A DNA stretch of 64,000 nucleotides from Zeugodacus cucurbitae (taxonomy: Eukaryota; Arthropoda; Insecta; Diptera; Tephritidae), in the NCBI RefSeq assembly GCF_028554725.1, contig NC_071671.1, positions 7,926,001-7,990,000 on the forward strand, read 5' to 3'. The notes under the pieces are model-generated. The model searched no databases. It was not told the origin of the DNA and was given only the letters and a program-made list of their open reading frames with translations. Shown piece after piece: positions 23,440-35,874 of this stretch; the stretch's first letter is position 1, and every line of letters begins with the position of its first letter. A program made the translations under genes and the position numbers.

Positions 23440-24085
23440 TTCTCTTCTACCCTTAGTCTATACCGAAGGATCGAAAATGGACTGCGGTGTAGGCACAGGG
23501 GTTTAATCCGATGATTTTAATATAATATTTCTCTCTCCATCCGTCTTCCCAACTCGGCTAGCATCTTCCAAGCGGAAGTCCTGAGCATAGAGAAGGCTTG
23601 TAAAGCTCTATTGGCTAACTACGAGAGGATACATAAAGCAACAATATACACAAATAGTTGCCAATAACTTACTCCAGCATAGTACATAACTGCAACAAGG
23701 CAGTGAACACCATAGAAGACAAATTACAAATGGACTTGAGCTGGCCACAGGAACATTTTCGGTATCGAAAAAGCAGACGAGTTGGAAAAGCAGGAGCCTT
23801 TCTAGACGAATCCGAGGTAGAGTTAATACCATGCTCGCTAGAATCGATCAGAAGAGAGCTCAATTCACAATTTGAACAATTAGCTGAGAACAGATGGAAA
23901 AATTCAACCAAATGTATACTAGCTAAACAGATATGGCCAAAATATGATAAGACAAGAACTTGAGTCTTATTAAACAGGCTCCATTTTTTCTCTGAATGCC
24001 GAGATCTATCGCAGATCCGACACAGAACACTCGGATTCCATCAGACATCAAACCTTGATGGATGTCAACTAAAAGCATATCGGAC
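23440..24085 (+). mobile_element. Non-LTR retrotransposon relic with RNase H domain
   Basis: Plus-strand remains of the C-terminal part of an I/LOA-type non-LTR element. RNase H motifs are readable: VYTEGSKMDCGVG (about 23460-23500, family motif TDGS), FQAEVL-type SSKRKS/AEVLSIEKACKALL (about 23560-23620) and YTNS (about 23650). The downstream open frame 23658-23963 holds GAFLDESEVELIPCSLE and IWPKYDKTRT, which in related elements follow the RNase H domain. Frame changes and stops (for instance in VGTGV*SDD) show it is dead. The reverse transcriptase is not present. Confidence 0.7.
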
Positions 24086-25494
24086 ATAAGTTTGAGCCCA
24101 TAAAATATATGACTCTACTAATACCTACATATATATATATATATATATATGTATATCGTATAACTTTTGGTCTTATAAATAACCGTTAGAAGAACAAAAC
24201 TGATATACTCTCTGTGGCATTTGAAAAGTAAAATGGTTGACTGTTAATATTCAAATCTCGTATTACCCAAAATAAAATAAACAATCACTAAGCCGCTATG
24301 AAACATTTATGAACCACCGATACGGCGGCACATGCGAAAACTGAGCATTAGTTTTAATAAAACATTGCAAGCCGGACTTTGATATCAGCATTTCGTGGCG
24401 GTTTTTGAAAATGTTGTTTAGTATGTATGTTGGTTGCAACTTGTGGCTGAAACGAGCACGACACTATTTATTTGTGTGTACGTTCTTGATGGAAATGTGC
24501 ATGTGCAAATGTGGGTCAAAGTGGCAGTGCAATGTCCTCAAAATATCCGCAATGCTGTTGTTTGGCTTTTTTCGTGCCCGGACCCCTTCGCACCGCCTGA
24601 CCCACCTGTTTAGTCAGCTGAGTTCGGGTCGTCACCTACCTACTGCTTTTGTGTGTTTGTGTGCGTCTGCGCATGGAAATTGCACTCACGAATATTTTAC
24701 GATAATACATTCACTTCAGTTCCTGCCGCCGTGCCAGTGGCCTTTTATACTGACTTCTCTTATTGGCTACAGCCTGCTTCGGCAAGTTGTTATTGTCGTA
24801 TGCAAACGCTTTCGCTTACATACATACATACATAGTATGCTCGGAATGCAATGGGCTCCATACACGAAAATTTCGCACATACTTACATACCTATGAATAC
24901 ATATATAAAGAACTCACGCATATGAATATTACTTATGTAAGCATAGATATAAGAAATAGAAGAAGTTAAGGAGTATATGCAAAGATTGCCTCTGTATTCA
25001 GAACAAAAATAGTTGGATCAACTCCGTTCGGGGAAGGAACACTGCCAGAGTTAAACACCAAAAACTTACAATCTTAACAAAATCTTTGAAATACAATGGC
25101 ACAGTCAACAATGGTTCAAGCTTTCAGCCTGATATTAGACTTCCTTGGTATATTATTTTTCAAATTTAAAAGCCATAACTTCGGCATCGTAGACAACTTG
25201 TAGGCCGAGTAGTGGATTTGAGACAAAATAAGATTACTAAAACAAAGTCTAGTCAAATGTTGGCTTGCCGATTTACAGTAAAAAAACGCACTTTCGTAGA
25301 TATTGTCATACAGAGGAAACCTGGAGTAGGGCATTGAAAATATCAACAAAGTTCCTTCCTTCTATAACTTACAAATCTTCATCTGAAAATTGAATTGCTG
25401 AAATAAGTTAACTGGGTTATTACAAATGCTAAAATATCTTGTTTGTCTGGCAGTCCTATAAAAACTCCTCTTCAAAACATCATTTCACCGCTTT
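24086..25494. other. Intergenic, TA microsatellite
   Basis: A (TA)n microsatellite is at about 24131-24150. The 163-residue open frame at 24405-24896 has no domain, ends in CATA-repeat sequence and looks accidental. Confidence 0.5.
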
Positions 25495-26190
25495 TCGAAA
25501 GGGACGCTACAAAAGTAGACCTATTGGAACTGCAAACGACGCCATATTTTGCCAAATTCATCATAGAAAGATATACGATCCAACAACGAGTCGAAATTAT
25601 TAAAATTTACTACCGAAATTCAGAGTCAGTGGCCTCAACTATAAGGGTGTTACGTCCAATTTATGGTCGGCACATTTCTGGCTGAATGACTTCGTCAATT
25701 AGCGAAATATGCGATATTGGTCAGACAGTATTTCAGGCGTACTCCATGAGTCACCATTGTATCCCGAAAAAAAAAATACGTCATTTGGCCGTACTCCTTC
25801 CGTGATGACCAAGACCGGTACGCTACCGCTCAATGATAACCGAATATTTTTGGCCCGAATTGTATTATGTGGACTTGGAAAATATGTGGTTCCAAAAGCG
25901 AATGTCACAGCCGATTTATTGAAAACCAAGTTTGGTGAACGTGTTTCTCACGAAATGGCCCAGTCAATTGGCCTCCTCGGTTGTACTATTTGACACCGTT
26001 AGACTATTTCCTCTGGAGCTACGTCAAGTCTATGCCAACATGCCAGCGACGATTGTTGAACTTCGTACGAATATCGAACGTGAAATTGCAGCAATATGGG
26101 CCGATTTATGCTTGAAAATCGTCGAAAATTGGGTTCAGCGCCTGGACTTCTGGCATCGAATGTACTTTCACAGGAATAAAGAATTTCATT

Positions 26191-26198
26191 GATATCCC
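26191..26198 (+). repeat. hAT target-site duplication, left
   Basis: GATATCCC directly before the hAT terminal CAGTGGCGG. The same eight bases follow the other end at 26983-26990. Eight-base duplications are the rule for hAT transposons. Confidence 0.95.
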
Positions 26199-26982
26199 CA
26201 GTGGCGGAACCACGGGGGGGTTTTTGGTACTAAAACACCCTCTAAACTCACAGAAAAATATATGTTTGTTGATATGGTTTTGGAATGAGGTTATTGATAA
26301 AAAAAATCACATCAAATTATAAGCAATTATAATAAGTTACGATATTTTGGTTGTTATTCATATAATTCGAACTTTCGCTACATTTGTACAAGCAGTATCG
26401 CTGAAGCTCAGTGATTAATTGAGGATTACACGGGATCTCACATTCCATGTTATATTTACCTTGGTTTTTGAAAGAATTCTTATAGTATTTTATCAACTGA
26501 CAGATCAATATCCCTATGAATATTCATTGATGCTAGACCATTAAGCCTATCTTGACCTGTCGTATTTCGTAAATAGGTTCTAAATCTCTTTAAACTTGAA
26601 AAACTTCTTTCCGGTTGCTATTGACAATAACGCTAAAATGCGTAAAATCTTGAAAACATTCTCAAAAGACGTTTTGTTCCCTGCTTCTAAAGCTTCCAGA
26701 GCATTCCGAAAATGCTTGGCTAAAGTTCGCTGTTTCCACATTTTCACCTCCGCAAGAAAGTTTTGTCCTGAACAGTTGATCACCCTTTCATAAAAAGAAA
26801 ATATTACTCGAGCTTTATAAGCGTCAAATTCGTACTTTGGGAAATATACCCAAAAAAAAAAAAAACAAAACGTGTCCTATAATAACTGAATTTTCGCGAG
26901 GGAACTGCTATATTAAAAATGCGTTGAGTAATAAAACTTTTCATAAAACCCCCCCAAAAAAATTTTTCTGGATCCGCCACTG
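26199..26982 (-). mobile_element. hAT-family deletion derivative inserted in rosa D
   Basis: A 784-bp element with inverted ends CAGTGGCGGAACCACGGGGG and, on the complement of the right end, CAGTGGCGGATCCAG. It is flanked by perfect 8-bp duplications (GATATCCC). The minus strand keeps the C-terminal end of a hAT transposase (26783 down to about 26470), but the rest of the enzyme is missing, so it was mobilised by an enzyme supplied elsewhere or shrank after insertion. CAGTGGCGGA ends are typical of the hAT subgroup with ZMYM1/DUF4371-like transposases (established family knowledge; assignment by motif). Confidence 0.92.
26470..26783 (-). pseudogene. hAT transposase C-terminal (dimerisation) fragment
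   Basis: Minus-strand remains of the hAT C-terminal dimerisation region. An open frame from 26783 reads KMWKQRTLAKHF, ALEALEAGNKTSFENVFKI and LRILALLSIATG, corresponding to the conserved 'LRILA..PV.T..AER.FS' block; the AERSFS part is altered to KKFFKF and the frame then closes. A second frame nearer the end (about 26470-26560) reads DRLNGLASMNIHRDID and LSVDKI, the usual closing block 'RL..LALM.IHRD'. The BED finger and catalytic core are absent. Not functional. Confidence 0.8.
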
Positions 26983-26990
26983 GATATCCC
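26983..26990 (+). repeat. hAT target-site duplication, right
   Basis: GATATCCC immediately after the terminal CCGCCACTG, identical to 26191-26198. Confidence 0.95.
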
Positions 26991-27046
26991 AAACCCTTTT
27001 CGTTTTATTAAGAAACTTTTGTAGCGCTCTGATTAAAATTAAAGGG

Positions 27047-28720
27047 TAGCGCAGGTAGAACTGGAATAAACAACAATGAATTCCATTTATATCAACGTAT
27101 AATACATATTTGAAAACTATTTGTTTTTCAATACGTGGACGTTTTCGAATACAAGCAATTTTAGAAAACGAATTTTAATTTTATAACTGCAAAAATACGA
27201 GTATATACATATTTAACATATTATTCATAAGTTCTCAACAACACTTGGCAATAAACCACAAAACCACTATTTATCCAATTTGCAAACAATATGGTAAGTA
27301 CTATGTGCTCGTTACGCAGCACACTTTACGGTTTGACGGTTTGGCTGCAATCCTTTAGTGCTTTATATGTGTTAATACATATCTTCAGTGTTATTTATCA
27401 TTGAATTTATTTAAAGATCTACTAAGCACAAAGCTATAAACTAGCTTACTACAAGTGCTGCAACTGCAAGCCTAACTACTCCACCGATGGTCTTCGCTCT
27501 AGTCAAGTCTATACTAGTTCAAAATGGACAGAAACATATGCAGTTTATTATAAGTAAAACTGCTTAAAAAGATTTTATAGAAATATAATTTATGAGATTC
27601 AATTTTTGTCAAATTTTTATTAAAGCCCAGAAATATTTTTAATTAAATTATTTTTTGAAGTCAAATAAATAGCCACTTAATAAATAATTTGTTAATTTTA
27701 TGATTTAAATTCCCATAAAAACGATGTTTAGTGCACATTTATTCAGTTTCTAGTTTATTTTAGTTTCTAAGTTTAGCTAATTTTAGCCTAGTAATTTTTT
27801 GACTTCGTATTTCTAATTCATTTAGAAAATTTTGTATGGATTGTATAGCAGCATTTTTGCTGACTGGGATCATGTTTTAATGCAGGCTAAATTACTCTTG
27901 AATAGGTACATACCAGGACTGCCTTCACTGGTGTATATGCACATATGTATGTATATAACATTGTGAAATAAATTTGAACGAACCGTTTTACTCTGTTAAT
28001 TCATATAATTTTGCATAGTTTTCATGACATGCGAGTCTGATGATTTACTGCAATTGCTGCATGCCCAGTATAGTTCCTTTCATTTATACCCCGATGTTCT
28101 TATATGTATATATATGTATGTATATAGCGTTTACGGTTGCTTGTGTGTGCGAGGCATGTTTGAAATTTCATACAATTTTCCAATAAATGCCACCTTAAAT
28201 TTTCAAAAAAATAGATTTTCAAATTCATTGCATTATTAACATAGAAACTTACATACATATGTAGTTCTAAGTGAATTTATGTATGTGTGATTAGAGAAGT
28301 TTTAGAATTCCATAAAAGCATTCATGAACTGATGTAATTTTTTTTTCATGAAATGTATGTATATTTAACACTAGCTAGATGCCTCAAGTTTTAGTAAGAC
28401 TTCAAATTTTAGAATTAGAATTTACTGAGTACTTTAGTATTTTGGTGATATTTCAAACCAAATTTTTTTGTAATATTTTCTAAAAAAAATTAATAAACTT
28501 CCGTTGTAATTTTGGACTACAAATTTGCTTTAGAAGTTTTCTTAGAATCATAGCTATCGCCCAACCTTCACACATGTCGACTACCCCACCCTAATACATA
28601 AATATATGTATTTAATCCAGGGCCAATAGCATTGAACCGATAGTATTGTAGTTAGACCTAAGCTGCTCTTGAGGTATAACATTTTGAGTTTTTTGATAAA
28701 AAATAAAAACAAAAAAAAAA
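27047..28720. other. AT-rich intergenic, no gene recognised
   Basis: Very AT-rich between 27540 and 27840 with many AATTT runs. No supported gene. Short 'tatgtatgtatat' repeats lie near 28100-28130 and 28250-28290. Confidence 0.5.
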
Positions 28721-29945
28721 AACAAGTAAGGAAGGGCTAAGTTCGGGTGTAATCGAACATTTTATACTCTCGTATTTTATTTATTTAACTTGATTTATAT
28801 TATATAATACACAATTTGGCCCACATATTCATCAGATATATTGTATAAAGTCCATTGAAAGTTTGCAAACCATAATATTAGGTTTGAAGCACTGAGGTCC
28901 TCGTGTTCGATATATGGGGCCTTAAAACCTATGGTTCGATTTCGGCGATTTTTAGAATGGGGCTGCCACACTATTAACATAGTATTTGTATTAACAAGTT
29001 CTGCACCGATATCTTCACTAGTACTTACTTTATATATTGTAAAGTAAACGATTCAGATCGTCTTCAAAGTTCTGGTATATAGGAAGTAGGCGTGGTTGTG
29101 AAGCGATTTGGCCTATTTTCACAACATATCATTGGAATATAAGGAAACTATTACAAACCAAGTTTCATTGAAATCGGTCGAGTAGTTCCTGAGATATGGT
29201 ATTTCGCCATAAGTAGGCGACGCCACGACCATTTTCCATTTTGTAAAAAAATCTGAGTGCAGCTTTCATCTGCCATTTCTTATGTGAAATTTAGTGTTTC
29301 TGACGTTTTTCGTTAGTGAGTTAACCCACTTTTAGTAATTTTCAACCTAACTTTTGTATGGGAGGTGGGCGTGGTTATGATCCGATTTCTTTCATTTTTG
29401 GACTGTATTAGGAAGTAGCTGAAAAAAAACGACTGCAGAAAGTTTGGTTTATATAGCTCTATTGGTTTGCGAGATATGTACAAAAATCTTAGCAGGGGGC
29501 GGGACCACTCCCACTTCCCCAAAAAAATTACATCCAAATATGCCCCTTCACAGTTTGATCCTTCATACCAAATTTTATTTCCATAGCTTTATTTACGGCT
29601 TAGTTATGGCACTTTATGTGTTTTGGGTTTCAGCCATTTTGTGGGCGTGACAGTGATCTGATTTTGCTCATTTTCGAAAGCAACCTTCCTATTGTGCCAA
29701 GAAATAAGTGTGCCAAGTTTCATCAAGATATCTTAATTTTTACTCAAATTACAGCTTGCACAGACGACGGACGGACGGACAGACAGACATTCGGATTTGA
29801 ACTCCACTCTTCACCCTGATCACTTTGGTATATATAACCCTATATCTAACTCTTTTAGTTTTGGGTGTTACAAACAAAACATAGTCTGTTGTGAACAAAA
29901 CTATAATACTCTCTTTAGCAACATTTGTTGCGAGAGTATAAAAAT
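28721..29945 (+). repeat. INE-like interspersed repeat, copy D (full length)
   Basis: The best copy of this family here, about 1.2 kb. It starts 'aaacaagtaaggaagggcta', followed by a hairpin (GTTCGGGTGTAATCGAAC) and TTTTATACTCTCG, and ends with TTGCGAGAGTATAAAA, so the last bases invert the early TTTTATACTCTCG box. Internal GTGGGCG boxes sit near 29365 and 29640, a (GGAC)n run is near 29767-29785, and a 'caccctgatca' box is near 29812. No protein is encoded. Family placement with INE-1/DINE-1-like repeats is inferred. Confidence 0.75.
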
Positions 29946-31170
29946 TAAAAAATTGTAAAATACAAAAAAATAAAAAAATGGATTAAATGTCTGCTACGTC
30001 CACGTCGTTAATCCTGGGTTACGCTAATTGCAGATAATAAAAGTGCATAAATCAATGATTTTTCACCATGTTCTGAGTTGGTTTTTTATTTGTAGCTCAT
30101 ACAAATATTGCTGTCCCAAAATTCCCTTTGGGGGGTAAAAAGGTGATGAAATAAGGAACATTTTAAGACATTTTCGAAAAAAAATCGAATCAAAAAAATT
30201 TTCATTTTTTGCTATGAAATATTATTTTTAAAAATTTTTACGATATACAGTTTTAAAGTTTGAGAAATTCTGTACAAAAAAGTCACATGGTGTTTTAAAA
30301 TCTGTTCATTAGTTTTAAAGTTATGGCGGTTCGAAATTTTACAAAAAACTTTGGCCACTTACAATATGGCAACCCCGCGTTACACAGACCTAACAGCATA
30401 TGTTTTATTTTAGGTTTTACATGTACTATAAAATATATCAATGCCAAAGAAAATAAAGAACTTTTTTCAAGTGTTATTTTTCCAGAGAATGCCTCATATA
30501 TAATATTATCCGTTCCAGTAGCAATAGTAAACTCAAAAGGCAATTTCTGTAGCGAAGTTTCAGAATCCTAATAGAGTTTTGATCCATAGGTTGAATTAGT
30601 GGTGTTAATGGTGGCATACAAATTGTGCATTCAGTTCGTTGTCAGATGGCTTTTTGGATCACTATCCAAGATAAGTAGCGCTTTCTTTGAAAGGTTCTGT
30701 TCAACAGAAATTCAATAATTTTTAAAACTAATTAACTAAACTTAACTAAAACTTAGTTATTTCGTTCTTTTTTCATACGTGAGGGGCATAGTGATCGAAA
30801 AATCATTTTTAAAGATGAAAGTATTCATCCAAGGTGACTTTAAGTTCATATAGATTACGGATAGTAATTTATTCTGAGATTTTCCAATTACTAAACCCAA
30901 TAATTTCTTGTTTCCCAAAGCATTGGCGCACGGTAAAAGTGTTAACCGTTTTTGAGTTCTTTCTTTCTGAAGCAAACTTTTTTTCAGGCAGAACATATGT
31001 TTTTTCTGGACACAATTTCCGAAAAAATTATGTATCTCAAATTTGAAAGTTCGAAGTTGATTTAGAATTAGAATATAATTTTTCGAAGGATTATTTTTTA
31101 TTCATAAGAGATTAGGTTAGGTTAGGTTATATGGTTGTTCCCCAGAAGGAAACATACTTCACCACCTACA
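29946..31170. other. Intergenic, no gene recognised
   Basis: AT-rich with A and T runs. Overlapping open frames on both strands at 30295-30571 show no domain. A 'ttaggttaggttaggtta' run lies at 31109-31127; it resembles the tail of the insert at 6718-6940 and may mark another retrotransposon scrap. Confidence 0.45.
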
Positions 31171-31385
31171 TACATTAAATATTAAGGGGGTCATCCCATT
31201 TGATGGGCTCAAAATACAACCAAAAAAATATCATAAATTGCTTAGATAAAATGTCTAGAATACAGTAGTAAAATGATTTTCAGAAATTCGAAGTCATTTT
31301 AAAGATACAGGGATTAGAAGACGGAGCTGTCCGAAGCAACTTACAGCTGGAAACTCTCTTCACAAAACTGTGTTTTTTTTAATTT
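31171..31385 (-). repeat. Second copy of the unclassified repeat at 13796-16300
   Basis: On the minus strand this aligns with 16095-16290, sharing 'ccagctg', 'ctgtatctttaaaatgactt', 'cgaattt', 'tattctagacat' and 'ttttgagcccatca' in order. It starts, on the plus strand, with 'attaagggggtcatccca'. No coding capacity. Confidence 0.5.
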
Positions 31386-32980
31386 CCTTCAACAATCTCA
31401 AAAACGACTTAAAATTTCTATGGGTGAGACAGTGCCTAACCTTGGCTACTGCGCCCCGGGACAAAATATCTACCGCTGCAATAGTCGGGGGGCTTGAAAA
31501 TAAAATTGTAAACTCCTCCATCTACCTTCCTCACCAACTTAAACCCATTCGCGAAGAAGCTCACTGTACCTCTTCTTCAACGACTTCTTCCCATCCTTCT
31601 TTCTGGATATTAAGAAAGACATCTTAATGAACTATTAACGAAATAAAACAAAACAAACAATTTGAAACAAGAAATAGCTTCACTTTAAAAATTAGAAGTA
31701 TATGTATTTTTTATCAAAACCGTATTTTTTTTTTCAAATATTAGTCCCCGGAACAAATTTAAGTATATTTTGCTGCTAAATTGAATTCAGCCAATTACAA
31801 CCTTGGTACCAAAGAGCAAACGGCAGATGCTTTTCAGTGCTTGGAAATTAAAAATTTAATAAATACATTTAGTCCACTATCAAGATTCAACAAACAAATT
31901 ACAACATGTTTGGCACTAATCCTGAAAAATAAATTTAGTTATATGCCCATGTTATAATTAAAACATTGCAGATGACCAAGTAATGATTTTCAACACTTAT
32001 TATTGAAAGTAGGCAGAAAATCAGGCAGCAGGCAGACGGGTGGAAACACGAGGTAAACGAGAGGCTTAGTGAAAAATGAATTGATGAAATTTTGCGGCGT
32101 AGACATAAAATGAAATTGTTTGGAGAATTAGGTAAATGCAACACTACGATTATAATGGATAAATTAGTGATTTCACAGGCGAAATTAGCAACGCTGTGCT
32201 TTCTACAAAATATACCCGGCAATGTCACGAATGTCGATTGCCGCAGCTTAATCAACCCAACATTTCATGCAAGATAGGGCAATTTTTGTATGGCCGCGCA
32301 TCGAGAATTGTGAGTACCGAATGAAATTGGCAGAAGGCTAGTCTTGAACGCAAAGCAACTAGTTCCGTACACTACAGGGTACAAATGCAACCACTCACAT
32401 ATACATCAACATATGTATGTGCAATGAAGGGAAGGTTATAGTGCAATCGTTTGCAAATGATTTTACCATCCAATTGGGTATTTTCAAAAATCTATTTGAA
32501 ATTATTTGGCAAGTCAATGAACATGTCAGATAACCGCAAAATTGTTGCAGCATTAAGAGCTAATAATGACATAAATAAATGGGGTTGCTGCCGATGAACT
32601 TTCGGCAAGCTTTCTATATTTTAAAACACAAATAATATTTACATTTGTATTTGTTGTGTTGGAGAGCCACGCATGCAGAACACTATACATTGAAAGTACC
32701 TGGCCTCTCTCTACTTACATACACAGGTGTACACACTATGAACAGGCATCCTTACTTGAAATTATATGCTTTGAAAAATACTCTATAAATGTATTAAATA
32801 ATAAATCGGTATTTAGACTAATTAAATATTTGGTAGATGATTCTTCTTAATTTCTTAAAAGAAATATTTCATAAAAAAAACAATCGGACCGAACCAAACC
32901 ATTCTTTTGGACCGCATTTGGGGATTCCCAACTTTAAATTTACCATTTATTTTTTTAGTTTTACCATAGGAATCTTTAAA
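31386..32980. other. Intergenic; possible retrotransposon endonuclease scrap
   Basis: One frame at about 31470-31560 reads AIVGGLENKIVNSSIYLPH, which resembles the 'VASVYLP' block of endonucleases of non-LTR elements; this is weak. The rest is AT-rich without a gene. Confidence 0.35.
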
Positions 32981-32984
32981 AGGT

Positions 32985-34425
32985 ATAAACCACCAGTGGA
33001 GTGGATAGTATTTTTCCAGCGCTACTCAAACATGGTCAGGAACATATTCTCATTCATGAGAGATAGTCTAGCACATGCCCACATCCCGAAAAAATGGAGA
33101 TTTGCACAAGCCATCTTCATACCGAAAATAGAAAGGAGGGACTATATTTTGGCGGAATCGTATAGGCCAATCAGTCTTACCGAATTCCTGCTGAAAGGGA
33201 TGGAGAAGACTGTGGACAACTACCACAGTACTCTGGCATTAAAACATTACCCACTATACACAAGTCAACACGCCTAGAGAGTAGAGGTAGATCAACGGAC
33301 ACTGCTCTGTACAGCTTGGTAACTGAGGTTTAGGATGAATTTGAGAATGTGATAACATCCCCCATTCAGGCAAATGGTTGCCCCTAAGGGGATGTACTTC
33401 AGCCTGGAAATCCAACGCAGAATCACTCTTGCCAACAGGTGCTACTATGGACTAAGTAGGCAATTGAAAAGTAAAGTCCTCTCTCGACGAACAAAAACCA
33501 AACTCTACAAGTCCCTCATCATTCCCGTCCTACTTTACGGTGCAGAAGCGTGGACGATGTCAACATTCGATGAGACGGCACTAGGAGTTTTCGAGAGAAA
33601 GGTTTTGCGGAAGATTTATGGTCCCTTAAACATTGGCAACGGCGAATACCGCAGACGATGGAACGATGAGCTGTATGTGTTATTCGACGACATAGACATA
33701 GTCCATCGAATAAAAAAACAGCGGCTACGCTGGCTAGGTCATGTTGTTCGAATGGATGAAAGTGCTCCAGCTCTGAAAGTATTCGATGCAGTACCCGCTG
33801 GTGGAAGCCGAGGACGAGGGAGACCTCCACTCCGATGGAAGGACCAGGTGAAGAGGGACCTGGCTTCGCTTGGTATAACCAATTGGCGCAAAACTGCCAG
33901 AAGGAGGGATACGTGGCGCGCTATAACCGCGTAAGCGTTGTCTACGCCAGTCAAGAAGAAGAAGAAGGTGATGTACTGTCACCACTTTTATGGAATCTAG
34001 TCGTGAACGAGCTTTTGAAGGAGCTAACAGGGATTTTCATACGGTGTCCAGGATATTCGAGAGCATACTTGGAGACATTGGTAGGCCTATAACCACTTAT
34101 GGAGGGGTGGCTTGAGCATCAACCTGAACCTCACCCCACTTCATGTGCTGCTAGGTACTATGGCCTATAACACATTACTGGCTTTGACAAGACCAGGACT
34201 AGGAAATAACAGAGGTAGAAGCGCCCAACAATTGGGGATCACCGGCGGGAAACTGCCAATGGCTCTCTTTCCTCTCTCAAGTAATTGATAATCATAAAGG
34301 TCTAAGACAGCAGACGGTACGCATCAAGTTGTCTTTGCCCCTGGGACGATAGCTAGCTAGCTTTCAAGCTGAGATCTATGCCATTAGCAAGTGTGCTGAG
34401 GTCATATTATATAGTAATTTTGTTG
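32985..34425 (+). mobile_element. I/LOA-like non-LTR retrotransposon relic, split by an RTE
   Basis: Plus-strand remains of a reverse transcriptase. Before the RTE insert: HIPKKWRFAQAIFIPKIER, YRPISLTEFLLKGMEK and LALKHYPLYTSQHA (33080-33275), the usual start of a non-LTR reverse transcriptase. After it: GDVLSPLLWNLVVNELLKEL (33970-34030), which is motif B. Near 34345-34385 a frame reads FQAEIYAISKCAEV, an RNase H block. Between lie frame changes, stops and a deletion that removes the YADD region. The RNase H domain places it in the I/LOA/R1-type superclade; I cannot fix the clade further. The RTE at 33399-33969 interrupts it with an 8-bp duplication. Confidence 0.75.
33399..33969 (+). mobile_element. 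5'-truncated RTE, copy 3, with GAA tail
   Basis: A 571-bp insert holding the last part of the RTE protein (SLEIQRRITLANRCYYGLS onward) to its 3' end, then 'gccagtcaagaagaagaaga'. GATGTACT occurs at 33391-33398 and again at 33970-33977, a target-site duplication inside motif B of the host reverse transcriptase. The coding part is open to a stop at 33932-33934. Its 3' tail is (GAA)n rather than the (TA)n of the full-length copy. Confidence 0.85.
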
Positions 34426-35874
34426 GATTCTATTACGAAATACACATTTTCACGTACGTAAATGGTCCGTCACAATTTGGGACATCCAAAACTCGTGCGG
34501 CCATCTATTTTGAGTTTAATTGCTAAATCAACACAATTTTCACTTGGACATAAAATTTCTTTTATCATCGTTTTACATAATGTTCCACGTAAATCACTCA
34601 ACTCGTACCACCACTCATGTGCACACTAATTCACGCACGAAGGGGTTACTAGGCGTATGAACTAGAGGCCAGAATAACCGCAATGTGATTAATTGTGATA
34701 ATCTCAGACAAGCCAGGATGGAACTGCAAAAAATTCACTTTATAAAACTGAACAACACAAAGGCCACGACGACTGGCAACTGACACCCAAGTCATGGCGG
34801 CCACGCAGCCCATAGAGCGCTACAATACACGCAAAAGCCATGCATTTGAACAGTTCCATGGACCGTGTGTGAGGTGCTCTGCGAAGACTACACCAATGTG
34901 AAATCTGGTATATCACACTCTTTTCGTCACCATTTTTTCGAGCTTATTCTGACTGATGTTCAACGTACCGACAGTAAAATCTCGATGCTTTCCTTCACAC
35001 TCCATCTCCATGGCATTGTTACACAGCCATGTGAGAGTCCACATACTATTCAGCTATGCTGACTAGCCAACCGAGTTTCGGATATTTGGTCACCAAAAAA
35101 ACCGCCGCGCCAGCCTGTGGACCAGCGTATGTACGTTCGGACGGCTTAGCAGCACAGTGGGGTACGAGATCTGTAGAGCGGCTACAGCAAAATGTCGAGT
35201 GAATCTGCACTTTTTGTGCATTCGCAATGTGGGTTTATTTTATTTCTGCCGCTGTTTATCATTTTTTATTGCAGTTGTAAATTTGTTTTTATGCCACGCA
35301 GCGCATTCTTCACACCATCATGTTTCACCCCGCTGCACCAGAGGAAACGAAAAACTTGGATAAAATTTTGCAGTTGCAAGTTGGACGGACATGTACCTCT
35401 ACATGCACAGCCATGTACACAGCCACTAGTTCGGACACGGGTTAATAAATAAGTGACAATTTTTATTTGCAGTCAGCACTCAAAGGGCAGTAAAATAGCT
35501 ACATAGAATTCATTGGAGTGTAATAAGTACGTTTTTCCGAAATCAGGTCTATTCGTGAATGCATCGTGGTTTACCAAAGCGAAATTAGTACGACTTAAAA
35601 TAATCGCATAATTTAACACGACTACTTGCATTCGGTTGAGCACTAATGTTTATATAGTTTTTTAAGACATGAGGAGGCTGCACTCAGGGTCAAATTATTA
35701 CTGTGTCGATATCTGCTTTCCAAATAATATAATTTTATATTTCAGGTGATTCCTTCACCTTACAGCATATAAATATTGCATCAAAGAAGATACTACATCT
35801 CTCGCATAGAAATCGGACAAGGTCCCAGATACCTAATATCAGAACCTCAAAACTATGTAAGTGAAATTACTTGA
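34426..35874. other. Intergenic, no gene recognised
   Basis: Mixed composition, more GC-rich at 34600-35450. No exon with both splice signals and a recognisable protein was found. The 35157-35452 open frames overlap each other and have no domain. Confidence 0.45.

Larger units (their letters stand above)
25495..27046 (+). mobile_element. rosa-like mariner relic D, split by a hAT insertion
   Basis: Plus-strand rosa copy. Reads QQRVEIIKIYYRNSESVAS (about 25580-25635), then a deletion, then the VTADLLKTKFGERV block (about 25905-25945), PLDYFLWSYVKS remains (about 25995-26035), ELRTNIEREIAAIW (26055-26100) and VENWVQRLDFWHR (26125-26160). The hAT element lies in it at 26199-26982. The sequence beyond the hAT (26991-27046) is the rosa 3' end (TTTTGTAGCGCTCTGATT, then AAAGGG next to TA). 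Without the hAT the relic is about 770 bp. The left end is degraded. Confidence 0.8.

Noticed and set aside
24405..24896. 163-residue open frame as a gene
   Set aside because: No domain, mixed low-complexity ending, no splice or start support.
31109..31127. TTAGG-type telomere repeat
   Set aside because: Only three units, internal position, and flies lack this telomere type. More likely a retrotransposon tail, as at 6718.
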